Positions 43,150-52,766 of a stretch of DNA of 64,000 nt are shown piece after piece. How positions within the stretch are numbered: the stretch's first letter is position 1; every line of letters begins with the position of its first letter. A program made the translations under genes and the position numbers. The notes beneath the pieces are model-generated. The model ran no database searches. It was not told the origin of the DNA and was given only the letters and a program-made list of their open reading frames with translations. Source of the DNA: Chryseobacterium phosphatilyticum (GTDB taxonomy: Bacteria > Bacteroidota > Bacteroidia > Flavobacteriales > Weeksellaceae); the NCBI RefSeq assembly GCF_002899825.2, contig NZ_PPED02000002.1, forward strand, positions 439,531 to 503,530. The letters run 5' to 3'.

Positions 43150-45573
43150 ATGAAAAAAATATCAATCTTTTTAGTCACCGCTACAGCAACATTGTATTTC
43201 AATAATGCCTATGCTCAGGAGACTCCGCAGGACTCTGCCAAAGTTTCTTCTATTGATCAGATTGTCATTACAGGAAACTCAAATCCTAAGAAAAAAATAG
43301 AATCCAGTACCGCGATTTCTACCTTTACCGCAAAAGAAATTCAAAAGCAAAATCCTATCAGTGCTGCTGCTTTGTTACAGAGAGTACCTGGTTTTGCGGT
43401 TGAAACGTCTGGAGGTGAAGTAGGAAATAACCTTTTTGCAAGAGGAATTCCTTCAGCAGGAGCCTATGAGTTTGTACAGGTACAGGAAGACGGGCTTCCG
43501 GTTTTTGAAGATGGAGCTCTTCAGTTTGCCAATGCAGATAATTTTTTCCGGGTAGATAATACTGTAAGCCGATTAGAGGCTTTAAGAGGAGGATCCGGTT
43601 CTATTTATGCTACCAATTCTCCGGGAGGTCTGATTAATTTTATTACCAAAGAAGGTACGAACGATTTTAAAGGAACGGCAAAAATTGAAACCAGTACCTA
43701 TGGATTGATGCGTACAGACCTTAATCTTGGAGGAGCTTTGGTTAAAGATAAATTGTTTTTCAATGTAGGTGGTTTCTACCGATCTGATGACGGAATCAGA
43801 AAAACTGGCTTTAAAGCAAATAACGGCGGACAGATCAGGATGAACCTGAAATACGTCTTCGATAAAGGCTATGTGAAAGTGTATTACAAAAAATTAGATG
43901 ACAGAAATACATTTTTCCTGCCTATTCCTTTAGTTCAAAATGGAAATAAGCTAAAAGGCTTTGATGGTTTTGATCCTAATTACGGAACTTACAGCTATAG
44001 AGCAATCAGTCAGTTGAATATTCCACAGGCAGGAGGCGGTTTTTTCAGCAGAAATCTTGAAGATGGAATTCATCCGAAAGTAGATGTATTGGGAGCTGAA
44101 TTTAAATATGACCTTGGGAATAATTTCAGTGTTCTCAATAAAACGCGATATACCAATATCAATATGAATTACACGGGAATTTTTCCTGCAGGAGGCCCAA
44201 AAACAGCGTCCGAATTTGCAAAGGATATGGGAATGACTAATTATCAATACTCGTTGGTGAGTAACGGAGCAGTTGTAAATCCTGCTTATGTTCAGAAATT
44301 AGGATTCTGGGCTATTGATAAAAAGATGGATAATTTTGTTAATGATTTACAGTTCAATTACAAATTTGATAAAGGGAATGTGACAGCCGGTTTCTATAAA
44401 TCCAACTGGAAATCTCAGCAATACTGGAACTGGAGCAATATCCTGACAACAGCTACAGACCGACCTGAGTTATTGAATCTGGTAGATCCTTCTCTTAGTC
44501 CGTCGGCAGTTGGATATTCTAAAACCTATAATGGCGTTACAGATATGACTTTCCTGCAGAGAAATACGCAGACTCAGGGGAGTTTAAATGATCTGTATGT
44601 AAATCTGGATTACAATGTTACTGATGCATTGAGCTTAAATGGAGGAATTCGTTATAGCCATGATTATTATAAAGGAAGCTTTGCCAATACGACGACTGCC
44701 AATTTGGATAATTCGGGATTAACCACGGATGGTACTCATAGCTTTGCAACTACGACTGCCGATGATAACATGAGCGTTCTTGGAAATAAATTTACCTATT
44801 GGAACTATGAGATCGATAAAGTATCTTTTACATTAGCTGCCAATTATAAGATTAACAGAGAAAACGCAGTCTACGCAAGATTCTCCAATGGATTCAGATC
44901 ACCAAATGAAGAAGCGTATTATAATTATTTTTCGAATCCAAACCCTGATAAACCTTTAAAATCGGTATCGACAAATCAGCTGGAGGTGGGGTATAAATAT
45001 TACTCCCGTACTTTTGATGTGGCAGTGATTCCGTTTTATTCCTCATTGAAAAACCTTTCATTTACTGATGTTTTCTCTGATGGAAGATCAGAAAATATAT
45101 TTGCCAATACGAGAAATTTTGGGGTAGAAATAGAAGGGTATGCCCGCTTATTGAATAATGTACTTGAGGTAGCTTTTAACGGAACCTTTCAGAATCCTAA
45201 ATACAAAAACCTTGAAGCAGGAAGTTTACTGGAAGGAAATACCGTAAGGAGAATGCCTAAAATATATTTCAATATAGCCCCTGCTGTGAATATTACAAAA
45301 TCGTGGCGAGCTTATGTAAGCATGAATTATTATGGAAAACGTTTCCAGGATGAACTGAATGTTCAAACACTGCCTTCTTTTACAGAATTTGGTGCAGGAA
45401 TGTCATATCAATTAGGAAAGATTCGTTTTGCAGTGGATGGAACCAATATCTTTAATACGATCGGTATTACTGAAGGAGACCCTAGAGCCGGGTCACCAAC
45501 AGGAGATGGTATCATCATGGCAAGACCTATTATGGGAGCTGCAGCAAGAGCTTCCATTACATTGGATTTCTAA
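43150..45573 (+). CDS. TonB-dependent outer-membrane receptor
   Basis: 807 aa from the ATG at 43150 (MKKISIFLV); the longer frame begins inside trehalase. Signal peptide ends NAYA. The likely TonB box IDQIVITG (about 36-43) is followed by the plug domain (SAAALLQRVPGFAVE, RGGSGSIYATNSPGGLINFITKEG). The 22-stranded barrel ends in Phe. It is the last gene of the trehalose unit, so it probably imports trehalose or a glucan across the outer membrane. It is not a SusC type (no CarboxypepD-like N-domain) and no SusD partner follows. A ferric-siderophore receptor is a less likely reading. Confidence 0.88.
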   Translation: MKKISIFLVTATATLYFNNAYAQETPQDSAKVSSIDQIVITGNSNPKKKIESSTAISTFTAKEIQKQNPISAAALLQRVPGFAVETSGGEVGNNLFARGIPSAGAYEFVQVQEDGLPVFEDGALQFANADNFFRVDNTVSRLEALRGGSGSIYATNSPGGLINFITKEGTNDFKGTAKIETSTYGLMRTDLNLGGALVKDKLFFNVGGFYRSDDGIRKTGFKANNGGQIRMNLKYVFDKGYVKVYYKKLDDRNTFFLPIPLVQNGNKLKGFDGFDPNYGTYSYRAISQLNIPQAGGGFFSRNLEDGIHPKVDVLGAEFKYDLGNNFSVLNKTRYTNINMNYTGIFPAGGPKTASEFAKDMGMTNYQYSLVSNGAVVNPAYVQKLGFWAIDKKMDNFVNDLQFNYKFDKGNVTAGFYKSNWKSQQYWNWSNILTTATDRPELLNLVDPSLSPSAVGYSKTYNGVTDMTFLQRNTQTQGSLNDLYVNLDYNVTDALSLNGGIRYSHDYYKGSFANTTTANLDNSGLTTDGTHSFATTTADDNMSVLGNKFTYWNYEIDKVSFTLAANYKINRENAVYARFSNGFRSPNEEAYYNYFSNPNPDKPLKSVSTNQLEVGYKYYSRTFDVAVIPFYSSLKNLSFTDVFSDGRSENIFANTRNFGVEIEGYARLLNNVLEVAFNGTFQNPKYKNLEAGSLLEGNTVRRMPKIYFNIAPAVNITKSWRAYVSMNYYGKRFQDELNVQTLPSFTEFGAGMSYQLGKIRFAVDGTNIFNTIGITEGDPRAGSPTGDGIIMARPIMGAAARASITLDF

Positions 45574-45594
45574 ACTCTATTTCTTTATAACACG

Positions 45595-45632
45595 AAACCG
45601 TCAGAATTATTTTTCTGACGGTTTTATTTTTA
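45595..45632 (+). terminator. intrinsic terminator of the trehalose operon
   Basis: AAACCGTCAGAA (45595-45606), 6-nt loop, TTCTGACGGTTT (45613-45624), T-rich tail. Confidence 0.9.
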
Positions 45633-45783
45633 TTGTCTCTCGCAAATCAAGAGGATAGCGCAGATTTATGTACTTTTTTTAGTAGCGGCACTAAAAGAAA
45701 TCTGTATCATTGATAGCAAATTATTTTAGAATCAAAAAGTAACTTATACTTTATACTCTCAGATCTTCAACCTCTCAAATTGT

Positions 45784-46422
45784 TTATTTTAAAAACGGAT
45801 TATACTGCTTTTCAAAACCGATGGTCGTAGGATTTCCGTGGCCAGAGAACACCTGAGTATCATCATCCAAAATGAAAAGTTTTGTTTTAATACCATCAAT
45901 CAGTTGTTCATAGTTTCCTTTATATAGATCTGTTCGACCAATACTTCCTTCAAAAAGAACATCACCGGAGATCATGAACTTTTGTTGATTATTATGGTAT
46001 ACCACACTTCCGGGAGAATGTCCCGGAACATGATGTATTTTAAATTTCTCCCCATCCAGTTCCAGTTCATCTCCTTCTTTTACATATTCGATATCTACTT
46101 TTACAGGATCAACCTTGATTCCGAACCTTACTCCACTAGCTTGTAGCATGTCTAATACTTCCTGATCTTCCTGATGCATATTTACGGGAACTTTGAAAGT
46201 ATCAAATGCCCATTGAAGACCAAATACATGATCAATATGAGCATGGGTAAGCAGAATTTTCTGAATGTTTAACTCATTCTCTTTAATAAAGTTATCTATC
46301 GCCTGGGTTTCCTGAGTATTCATATTTCCCGGATCTATCAGCCAGGCATTTTTGTTTTCGTTGTAAAGGATATATGTATTTTCGCTCGCAAAATTGAATA
46401 CGAAGCCTTGAATCTGAAGCAT
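45784..46422 (-). CDS. MBL-fold metallohydrolase (glyoxalase II-like)
   Basis: 212 aa. The metal motif THAHIDHVFG (HxHxDH) is intact; HVPGHSPGSVVYH and ISGDVLFEGSIGRTD carry the other ligands, and VFSGHGNPTTIG closes the site. This is the small bacterial glyoxalase II-like group, which hydrolyse thioesters such as lactoylglutathione. No signal peptide. It is divergent from the T9SS plug gene. Confidence 0.93.
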   Translation of the reverse strand: MLQIQGFVFNFASENTYILYNENKNAWLIDPGNMNTQETQAIDNFIKENELNIQKILLTHAHIDHVFGLQWAFDTFKVPVNMHQEDQEVLDMLQASGVRFGIKVDPVKVDIEYVKEGDELELDGEKFKIHHVPGHSPGSVVYHNNQQKFMISGDVLFEGSIGRTDLYKGNYEQLIDGIKTKLFILDDDTQVFSGHGNPTTIGFEKQYNPFLK

Positions 46423-46479
46423 ATCTGAATTTTTTTATTTCAAAAATACGATATTATTAAGAAAATGGCGATTTTTCGT

Positions 46480-46487
46480 TATCTTCG
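46480..46487 (+). promoter_or_regulatory. -10 element 5 nt before plug gene start
   Basis: TATCTTCG, one mismatch to TAnnTTTG, ends 5 nt before the ATG at 46493. The transcript is likely leaderless. No clear -33 element. Confidence 0.35.
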
Positions 46488-46492
46488 TCATA

Positions 46493-47710
46493 ATGAAAAC
46501 TTTGCGCATACTTTTACTTTCTTTAGGAAGCCTGGTATATGGACAAAATATCCAGAGTGTCCAGCTGTTTAACCCACAAACCAACGATGAAACTCCTGTC
46601 ATAAAGTTCGGTGAACAGTTGGTTCTGAGTTTTGATGATCTCACCAATGGCAGCCAGATCTATCGGTATACCATTAAACATTATGACCGAAACTGGAATG
46701 ATGATAATCTGTTTTTTACAGAGTTTGCCACCGGCAGTATGAATGACCTTATTGATCAGTTTCAGTATTCATTCAATACATTACAAGCTTATACACATTA
46801 CACACTGACTTTCCCTAATAAAATTCAACCAAAAATTTCAGGAAATTTTGAATTGATTGTATATAAAGATTCGGTAGATCAGCCACTTTTCAAAAGAAGA
46901 TTTTATGTGGTAGAGAATGGGGCATCATTAGCTTTGAATGTTTCAAGAATTGCTGATGCAAAGAATCCTAATGTAAATCAAAGAATAGAGGTGAAAGCCG
47001 TTCCGGCTGGAGGAGATCTTTCTTCAAATGTGAACTCTATGAGTTTAAACGTCATGCAGAATAATAACCCGAATATGGTTATTCCGAATTTAAAGCCGAG
47101 CAGCGTTTTAGGAAATCAATTGCTTTTCCAGCAAATGAATCTGGTTTTTCCCGGAGATAATGAATTTTATTACTTCGACAATAAAAACATGAATATGTCG
47201 GCAGATATGGTTCGCGCTACTGAAATAAAAGATGATGTCAACCAAACGTATCTATATCCGGTATGGGCATTTCCGTTAAATTATCAATATCAACCTGACG
47301 TTAACGGAGCATGGTATTACAGAAGAAATGATTTGGGAAGAGAAAGAGATGCAGGAAGAGAAGCTGATTATTCATGGGTGCATTTTTACCTTGAATCTGA
47401 TCCTGTAGATAAGGAAATTTATGTATTAGGTGGGTTTAATAACTTTAAACCAGGTAAAGAAAATCAGATGCAGTATGATGCAGCCAGCAAACAATATGTA
47501 GCCAGAATGTTTTTGAAGCAAGGTTTCTATAACTATGTGCTGGTGACCAAAGAAGCGAATGGACCACTGAATTTTGGTGAAGTAAACGGAAATTTCTGGC
47601 AGACGGAAAATTTGTATCAGGGATTCCTGTATTATGCTCCATTTGGTAGAAATTATGATGGTCTGATGGGATACGGAGAATTCAGAACTCCTGTAAGTAG
47701 TAAGCGATAA
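46493..47710 (+). CDS. type IX secretion system plug protein (DUF5103)
   Basis: 405 aa, signal peptide ending VYGQ. DUF5103 signatures: IQSVQLFNPQTNDETPVIKFG, then YRYTIKHYDRNWNDDNLFFTEF and the C-terminal VLGGFNNFKPGKENQMQYD. In Flavobacterium this protein plugs the periplasmic side of the SprA translocon when no cargo is passing. The window also encodes three T9SS cargos. It lies next to an M4 protease that is itself such a cargo. Confidence 0.88.
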   Translation: MKTLRILLLSLGSLVYGQNIQSVQLFNPQTNDETPVIKFGEQLVLSFDDLTNGSQIYRYTIKHYDRNWNDDNLFFTEFATGSMNDLIDQFQYSFNTLQAYTHYTLTFPNKIQPKISGNFELIVYKDSVDQPLFKRRFYVVENGASLALNVSRIADAKNPNVNQRIEVKAVPAGGDLSSNVNSMSLNVMQNNNPNMVIPNLKPSSVLGNQLLFQQMNLVFPGDNEFYYFDNKNMNMSADMVRATEIKDDVNQTYLYPVWAFPLNYQYQPDVNGAWYYRRNDLGRERDAGREADYSWVHFYLESDPVDKEIYVLGGFNNFKPGKENQMQYDAASKQYVARMFLKQGFYNYVLVTKEANGPLNFGEVNGNFWQTENLYQGFLYYAPFGRNYDGLMGYGEFRTPVSSKR

Positions 47711-47772
47711 GAAAATTTTACATATTATTGCCTGTTTATATTGATTAAATTTAGGTAAATTTTAAAATATAA

Positions 47773-47807
47773 AAAAGCTGTCTCAGTAGAGATGGCTTTT
47801 ATTTTTT
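47773..47807 (+). terminator. intrinsic terminator
   Basis: AAAAGCTGTCTC / GAGATGGCTTTT with loop AGTA; two G-U wobbles fit only the plus-strand RNA. Ends the plug gene. Confidence 0.75.
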
Positions 47808-48100
47808 CGTTCAAACTCCTATGAACATTGATTTCTTTTGCTCTTTTTAAAAATTTATGAAGTGAAAATATTATTTATAACATATCTATGAAAAATAATT
47901 CATAAAAATCAATATTATGTGAATTATTTTAATCTAAAAGATTGTTGGTAGAAAAAAAATCATTGATAAATTTTCTTTTTTTAAAATCATTATTGTGATT
48001 TGTTTAGTGATTTATAATATCAATTGAATTATTTTCAATAAAATATCAATTATATGTTAAAAGTTTATAAATTCGTTTTTCACATTTAACAAATATTATT
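47808..48100. other. AT-rich upstream region, no gene seen
   Basis: Nearly 300 nt between the plug terminator and the M4 protease. Several imperfect AT-rich repeats (ATCAATTGAATT, ATATCAATTATAT) are present, but no ORF and no promoter I can place with confidence. Confidence 0.4.
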
Positions 48101-50062
48101 ATGAGAACAAAGTTTATTCTAGTAGCAAGCGTTGCTGCCTGCTCTTTTGTTTTTGGACAAACCACCCCGTCAAAAGTAGTTCCCGGAAAAAATGGCTTAC
48201 ATGCAGAGTTTATGAGATTTGATAAAAGCGGTCCTGCTTTTCAGGGAAGTCCGGTTTTATTTGATGAAGCTTCTCAAAGATTGACATCAGGAGAATCACG
48301 TAGATTGGGATTGGAAAAAGATGCACTTGGATTTGAAACCCACAGATTTCAACAAACTGTTGATGGTATTCCTGTAGAATATGGAATGATGGCTGTTCAG
48401 ACTAAAAACGGAAAAATTGTAGGTGAATCAGGGAAGTGGGTTCTTAAATTGCCGGCTAAAGGCATGGAGAAAAAAGCCAATATCTCCGAGAGTATCGCTT
48501 TGCAAAATGCACTGTCATTTGTAGGAGCGGATTCATACAAGTGGCAGAATAAAGAAGAGGAGGACTTTATCAAAAAAGAATCCAATGATGCTAATGCAAG
48601 TTTCGCTCCCAAAGGGGAATTGGTGTATTATTCAGATCCTACAGATGAAAAGCTGAATGATTTAACTTTAGCCTATAAATTTGATATTTACTCAGAAAAA
48701 CCATTAAGCAGACAATATGTTTTTGTAGATGCAAAAAATGGAAAAATTTTGGGAACAGATGCTATTATCCATGAAGTGAATACCCCGGGAACAGCAACTA
48801 CAGGATATAGCGGAAGCCGTAGTATTGTAGCGGATTCTTATAACGGAAGCTACAGATTAAGAGAGACCGGTAGAAATGCGGGTACAGCTGTAGAAACCTA
48901 TAATCTTAAAAAAGGTACTAATTATTCTGCAGCAGTAGATTTTACAGATACAGATAATGTATGGAATAATGTAAATACCAACAAAGATCAATATGCTACA
49001 GATGCACATTGGGGAGCAGAAATGACTGTAGATTATTTATATACAAAATTTGGAAGAAAAAGTATCGACAATAATAATTTTGCAATAAAATCATATGTTC
49101 ATTACTCTACCAATTATTTTAATGCATTTTGGGATGGCTCCAGAATGACCTATGGTGACGGAAGTTCTACAACTAACGGAGGAAAACCATTAACAGCTAT
49201 TGATGTTTGTGGACATGAAATTACCCACGGAATGACTTCCAAAACAGCAAACCTTGTGTATCAAAGAGAGCCGGGAGCATTAAATGAAGGGTTTTCTGAT
49301 ATCTTCGGGAATTCAATAGAACGTTGGGCAAGACCAACACAGGCAAGCTGGACATTAGGAGAAGATTTCAATTATGTCATCAGAGATATGTCTAACCCTA
49401 ATGCTTATCGCCAGCCGGATACTTATAAAGGTACATACTGGAAAGATGCTACTACTACAGGATGTGCCGTGCCGGGACAGACAACCAATGATTATTGTGG
49501 AGTTCATACCAATTCGGGAGTTCTTAACTTCTGGTACTATTTATTAGTAACAGGAGGTTCTGGTACAAATGATAACGGTTTTGCTTATAATGTTTCCGGA
49601 ATCGGACTGGATAAAGCAGGTGCTATTGCTTACAGAACATTGACTACTTACCTGACTTCATCATCCAACTATGCCAATACAAGAACTTATTCTCTTCAGG
49701 CAGCAGCAGATCTATACGGAGCTGGAAGCAATGAAGTGACACAGGTTACCAATGCATGGAATGCTGTTGGTGTTGGTGGCGGTACTTCTTCCGCAGGGCT
49801 CATTGCTTCGGCATCGAATGCTTCCCCTTATACAATCAGTCCGAATCCTGCCACAGATAGATTTGAAGTGATATTTGAAGGAAAAGCTGGAAAAGGAACC
49901 GTAGAATTGGTTAGCTTAACAGGAAAAAGAGAGATTTCTGAAAAAGCTGATCTTAAGGATGGAACCAACAAAATCAATATACAATTACCATCTAATCTTC
50001 TTCCGGGAGTGTATGTTGTAACGGTGAATGGTCAGAAAGCCGGAAACTTAATTAAAAAATAA
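48101..50062 (+). CDS. secreted M4-family metalloprotease with T9SS tail
   Basis: 653 aa. Signal peptide ending VFGQ; then an FTP/PepSY-type propeptide (~20-230) with VDGIPVEYGMMAVQTKNGKIVG. The thermolysin-like catalytic domain has HEITH (372-376) and the zinc ligand Glu396 in LNEGFSD. The last ~80 residues are a T9SS sorting domain (ISPNPATDRFEV ... LLPGVYVVTVNGQKAG). It is a secreted general protease, exported by T9SS; the plug gene is next to it. Confidence 0.96.
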   Translation: MRTKFILVASVAACSFVFGQTTPSKVVPGKNGLHAEFMRFDKSGPAFQGSPVLFDEASQRLTSGESRRLGLEKDALGFETHRFQQTVDGIPVEYGMMAVQTKNGKIVGESGKWVLKLPAKGMEKKANISESIALQNALSFVGADSYKWQNKEEEDFIKKESNDANASFAPKGELVYYSDPTDEKLNDLTLAYKFDIYSEKPLSRQYVFVDAKNGKILGTDAIIHEVNTPGTATTGYSGSRSIVADSYNGSYRLRETGRNAGTAVETYNLKKGTNYSAAVDFTDTDNVWNNVNTNKDQYATDAHWGAEMTVDYLYTKFGRKSIDNNNFAIKSYVHYSTNYFNAFWDGSRMTYGDGSSTTNGGKPLTAIDVCGHEITHGMTSKTANLVYQREPGALNEGFSDIFGNSIERWARPTQASWTLGEDFNYVIRDMSNPNAYRQPDTYKGTYWKDATTTGCAVPGQTTNDYCGVHTNSGVLNFWYYLLVTGGSGTNDNGFAYNVSGIGLDKAGAIAYRTLTTYLTSSSNYANTRTYSLQAAADLYGAGSNEVTQVTNAWNAVGVGGGTSSAGLIASASNASPYTISPNPATDRFEVIFEGKAGKGTVELVSLTGKREISEKADLKDGTNKINIQLPSNLLPGVYVVTVNGQKAGNLIKK

Positions 50063-50084
50063 TCTGTACATATATCTTTCAAAA

Positions 50085-50116
50085 AAGGCCGTTGAAATTT
50101 TCAGCGGCCTTTTGTT
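50085..50116 (+). terminator. intrinsic terminator
   Basis: AAGGCCGTTGAA (50085-50096) pairs with TTCAGCGGCCTT (50100-50111), one G-U wobble, T-rich end. Lies between the M4 protease and the convergent hemH. Confidence 0.85.
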
Positions 50117-50135
50117 TATATCGGAGTGAATGACT

Positions 50136-51170
50136 TTAAACCAAATAGAAGTCGTTCAGTTTTTCTTCGCAAAGTGTTTTTACTACTTCAATCCATCGGT
50201 CTTCATCATTCAGGCATGGAATATAATGGAAACTTTCCCCACCGCCATGCATGAATTGCTCTTTTCCTTCCACAGAAATCTCTTCCAATGTTTCAAGACA
50301 ATCCGATACAAAAGCAGGACAAACAATGGCAAGGTTTTTCACTCCTTTTGCAGGAATGGTTTCCAGTGTTTCATCCGTATAAGGTTCAATCCATTTATCA
50401 TTTCCTAATCTTGATTGGAAAGAAACGATGGTTTTTTCTTTCGGAAGTCCCATTTTAGCTATAACGGCTTCTGTTGTTTTATAGCATTGATGTCTATAGC
50501 AGAAGGCATTGTGTGTATCTGACTGACTGTTGATACAGTTGGCATCATCAATTTTGCAGGTTTTTGAAGGATCTGTTTTATAAATATGTCTTTCAGGAAC
50601 ACCATGATAAGAAAACTGAAGTGCATCAAAGTTTTCAGGTAATTTTTCCTGGATACTTTCTGCCAGGCAATTAATATAAATATCTCTGTTGTAGAAAGGT
50701 TGAATATAATTGATTTTTATCTTTGGAAATTTCTTTTTTCTTACTTCTTCCGCCTTTTCAATAACTGTTTCCGTCGTACTCATTGCGTACTGTGGATATA
50801 GTGGGAAAAGAACGATTTCAGAAATACCTTGATCTACCAGTTTTTGAATCCCGGTTTCAATGCTTGGCTCTGCATATCTCATCCCGATTTCTACCGGAAC
50901 ATCTACCAGTTTCTGAAGTTTCTTCTGGATCTTTTCAGTAATAACAACCAGAGGAGATCCTTCATCTGTCCAAACTGTTTTATAGGCTTCAGCAGATTTT
51001 GCAGGTCTTGTTTTTAAGATAATTCCACGAACGAGAAGAGCTCTGAAGATCCAACGGTAGTCGATCACTCTTTCATCCATTAAAAATTCGTCAAGATATT
51101 CCTTTACATCATTTACAGCCGTAGATCTTGGAGATCCAAGATTAACCAGTAAAATTCCTTTTTTATTCAA
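50136..51170 (-). CDS. hemH: ferrochelatase
   Basis: 344 aa. It inserts ferrous iron into protoporphyrin IX, the last step of haem synthesis. Signatures are GILLVNLGSPRS at the N-terminus, LQFSYHGVPERHI (active-site His) and AIVCPAFVSDCLETLEEI with the second metal-site region. A Cys-rich middle segment (KTCKIDDANC ... FCYRHQC) is as in many bacterial enzymes. Normal length. The FMN reductase gene follows upstream by 14 nt. Confidence 0.96.
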   Translation of the reverse strand: MNKKGILLVNLGSPRSTAVNDVKEYLDEFLMDERVIDYRWIFRALLVRGIILKTRPAKSAEAYKTVWTDEGSPLVVITEKIQKKLQKLVDVPVEIGMRYAEPSIETGIQKLVDQGISEIVLFPLYPQYAMSTTETVIEKAEEVRKKKFPKIKINYIQPFYNRDIYINCLAESIQEKLPENFDALQFSYHGVPERHIYKTDPSKTCKIDDANCINSQSDTHNAFCYRHQCYKTTEAVIAKMGLPKEKTIVSFQSRLGNDKWIEPYTDETLETIPAKGVKNLAIVCPAFVSDCLETLEEISVEGKEQFMHGGGESFHYIPCLNDEDRWIEVVKTLCEEKLNDFYLV

Positions 51171-51184
51171 TATTTCTAGTTTTA

Positions 51185-51712
51185 TTATGAAACAGACTTT
51201 TCAAAATCTGTTATCAATTCTGATATTTTAGCAAAGGTATTGCTTTCAACTGAGCCATTGGACTCAAATTTACCTTTTATCCCCTTTATTAAAAGCTGAT
51301 GTTTATCATCCGTTCTCGCTCCCAGTGTAGTTAAAAGTAATGATAATTCTTCGTGACCCTTTTCTCCACTGGCAGAACCTGTAATAAATGCTACAGGTTT
51401 GCCGGAAAAGACGTTGGTGGAGACACACCATTCCAGTAAGTTTTTTAATCTGCTCGGAATGCTGAAAATATATTCCGGAGTAGAAAATAGTACCCCTGCC
51501 GAACGATCGATATATTCTCTGATCTTCACCACTTCTTCCGGAACATCAACATCAGTGAGGGATGTATCAAAATGAGGAAGAATAGAAAGATCACTATACA
51601 TCTGAAAATCAGTATTGGTATTTTCTACCAATACCTGTTCGATAAGTTTTTGATTACTGGAGTTTTTTGTCGCACTCCCAATAATGACCAAAATTTTCTT
51701 ACGGGCAGGCAT
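51185..51712 (-). CDS. NAD(P)H-dependent FMN reductase
   Basis: 175 aa flavodoxin-like fold. IIGSATKNSSNQKLIEQV is the FMN phosphate loop and FSTPEYIFSIPSRLKNLLEW the isoalloxazine loop typical of NADPH-dependent FMN reductases (SsuE/ArsH-like group). Cytosolic. It lies between the Nfu gene (8 nt) and hemH (14 nt), so it may supply electrons for iron release or metabolism. Confidence 0.9.
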   Translation of the reverse strand: MPARKKILVIIGSATKNSSNQKLIEQVLVENTNTDFQMYSDLSILPHFDTSLTDVDVPEEVVKIREYIDRSAGVLFSTPEYIFSIPSRLKNLLEWCVSTNVFSGKPVAFITGSASGEKGHEELSLLLTTLGARTDDKHQLLIKGIKGKFESNGSVESNTFAKISELITDFEKSVS

Positions 51713-51720
51713 AAATCCTC

Positions 51721-52599
51721 TTATCCGTTTACAGCTTCTACTTTTTCTACTAAATCGGGAACGAATTGTTTTAAAATATTTTCAATTCCGTTTTTCAAAG
51801 TAGCAGTAGAACTTGGGCATCCTGAGCAAGCTCCCTGTAAAAGCATTTTTGCTGTTTTATTAGCCTGGTCATATTCCATCAATGAAATTTTACCTCCATC
51901 ATTTTCTACAGCCGGTGCTACATATTCGTTAAGGATATCTGAAATCTTCTGCTCATCTTCCGTATAATCTCTGTTGATAATTTTTTCAACAGGATTTTCA
52001 TGTTTCTGAGGTTCAATTTTTGATATCTCACCTCCATTTTGCAGATATTCAGCAATAAGAGCACGTACAGCCATCATTACCTGATGCCATTCTACAGAAT
52101 TATCTCTGGTAACCGCTACAAAATTATCAGAAATGAAAACTTCTGTTGCAAAGTCGAAATCTTTTAAAATAGCCTTAGCTAAAGGAACTTCTTCAGCAGC
52201 TTCTTTCGATTTTACTTCTACAAACCCTTCCATCAGCAATTGGTTTGAAACGAATTTCATTACATTTGGATTAGGGGTCATTTCCGCATAAATCTGATAC
52301 ATTTCTTTTTTCTTCTGAAGATAAATTCTTGGATTGGCCAATAATTCGTCCTCAACTACATTTTTCAGGCTTTCCACTACATGTTCCCACTCTACAGTAT
52401 CCTGTTTAGCAACAGCAACAAAATTAGCCGTAATGAAAATTCTTTCTACAAACGGATAATTGAAAAGTTCCTGAGCTAAAGGAATTTCTGAAATATCTGA
52501 ATTTCTGTCCAACTCTAAAGACCCCGGAATCAGATTGTAATCTGCTACAAATTTCATCACTTTTGGGTTTTCGGTTGGTTCTATAAGTACGGTACGCAT
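51721..52599 (-). CDS. Nfu-type iron-sulfur cluster protein with duplicated N-domain
   Basis: 292 aa from ATG at 52599 (MRTVLIEPTE). The upstream in-frame start adds eight doubtful residues. Two Nfu-N domains occur in tandem (~1-90 and ~100-180), each with a TPNPNVMKF- or TENPKVMKF-like core and a VFISDNFVAV-type strand. A C-terminal NifU domain (~205-290) has GACSGCPSS; the CxxC binds or transfers a [4Fe-4S] cluster. Two N-domains in one chain is unusual outside Bacteroidota. It heads a unit with FMN reductase and hemH. Confidence 0.92.
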   Translation of the reverse strand: MRTVLIEPTENPKVMKFVADYNLIPGSLELDRNSDISEIPLAQELFNYPFVERIFITANFVAVAKQDTVEWEHVVESLKNVVEDELLANPRIYLQKKKEMYQIYAEMTPNPNVMKFVSNQLLMEGFVEVKSKEAAEEVPLAKAILKDFDFATEVFISDNFVAVTRDNSVEWHQVMMAVRALIAEYLQNGGEISKIEPQKHENPVEKIINRDYTEDEQKISDILNEYVAPAVENDGGKISLMEYDQANKTAKMLLQGACSGCPSSTATLKNGIENILKQFVPDLVEKVEAVNG

Positions 52600-52629
52600 T
52601 TTTTCGTTAAATTTGAGATACAAAAATAC

Positions 52630-52712
52630 GCATTAGAAGTTAGAAGCTGAAAACTGAGAGTTAGATTTTTGCTATCACTATAATTTAGAAGTTAGATACT
52701 AAAGATTATTCC
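52630..52712. repeat. degenerate short-period intergenic repeat
   Basis: Near-repeats of TTAGAAG (TTAGAAGTTAGAAGCTG, GAGAGTTAGA, TTTAGAAGTTAGATAC) fill the gap before the carbonic anhydrase gene. No coding potential. Confidence 0.45.
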
Positions 52713-52766
52713 CTGGTGAAAACAGGATTTTCAGTTCGGCTAATTTTAAATTTTCAAATCAAAACT

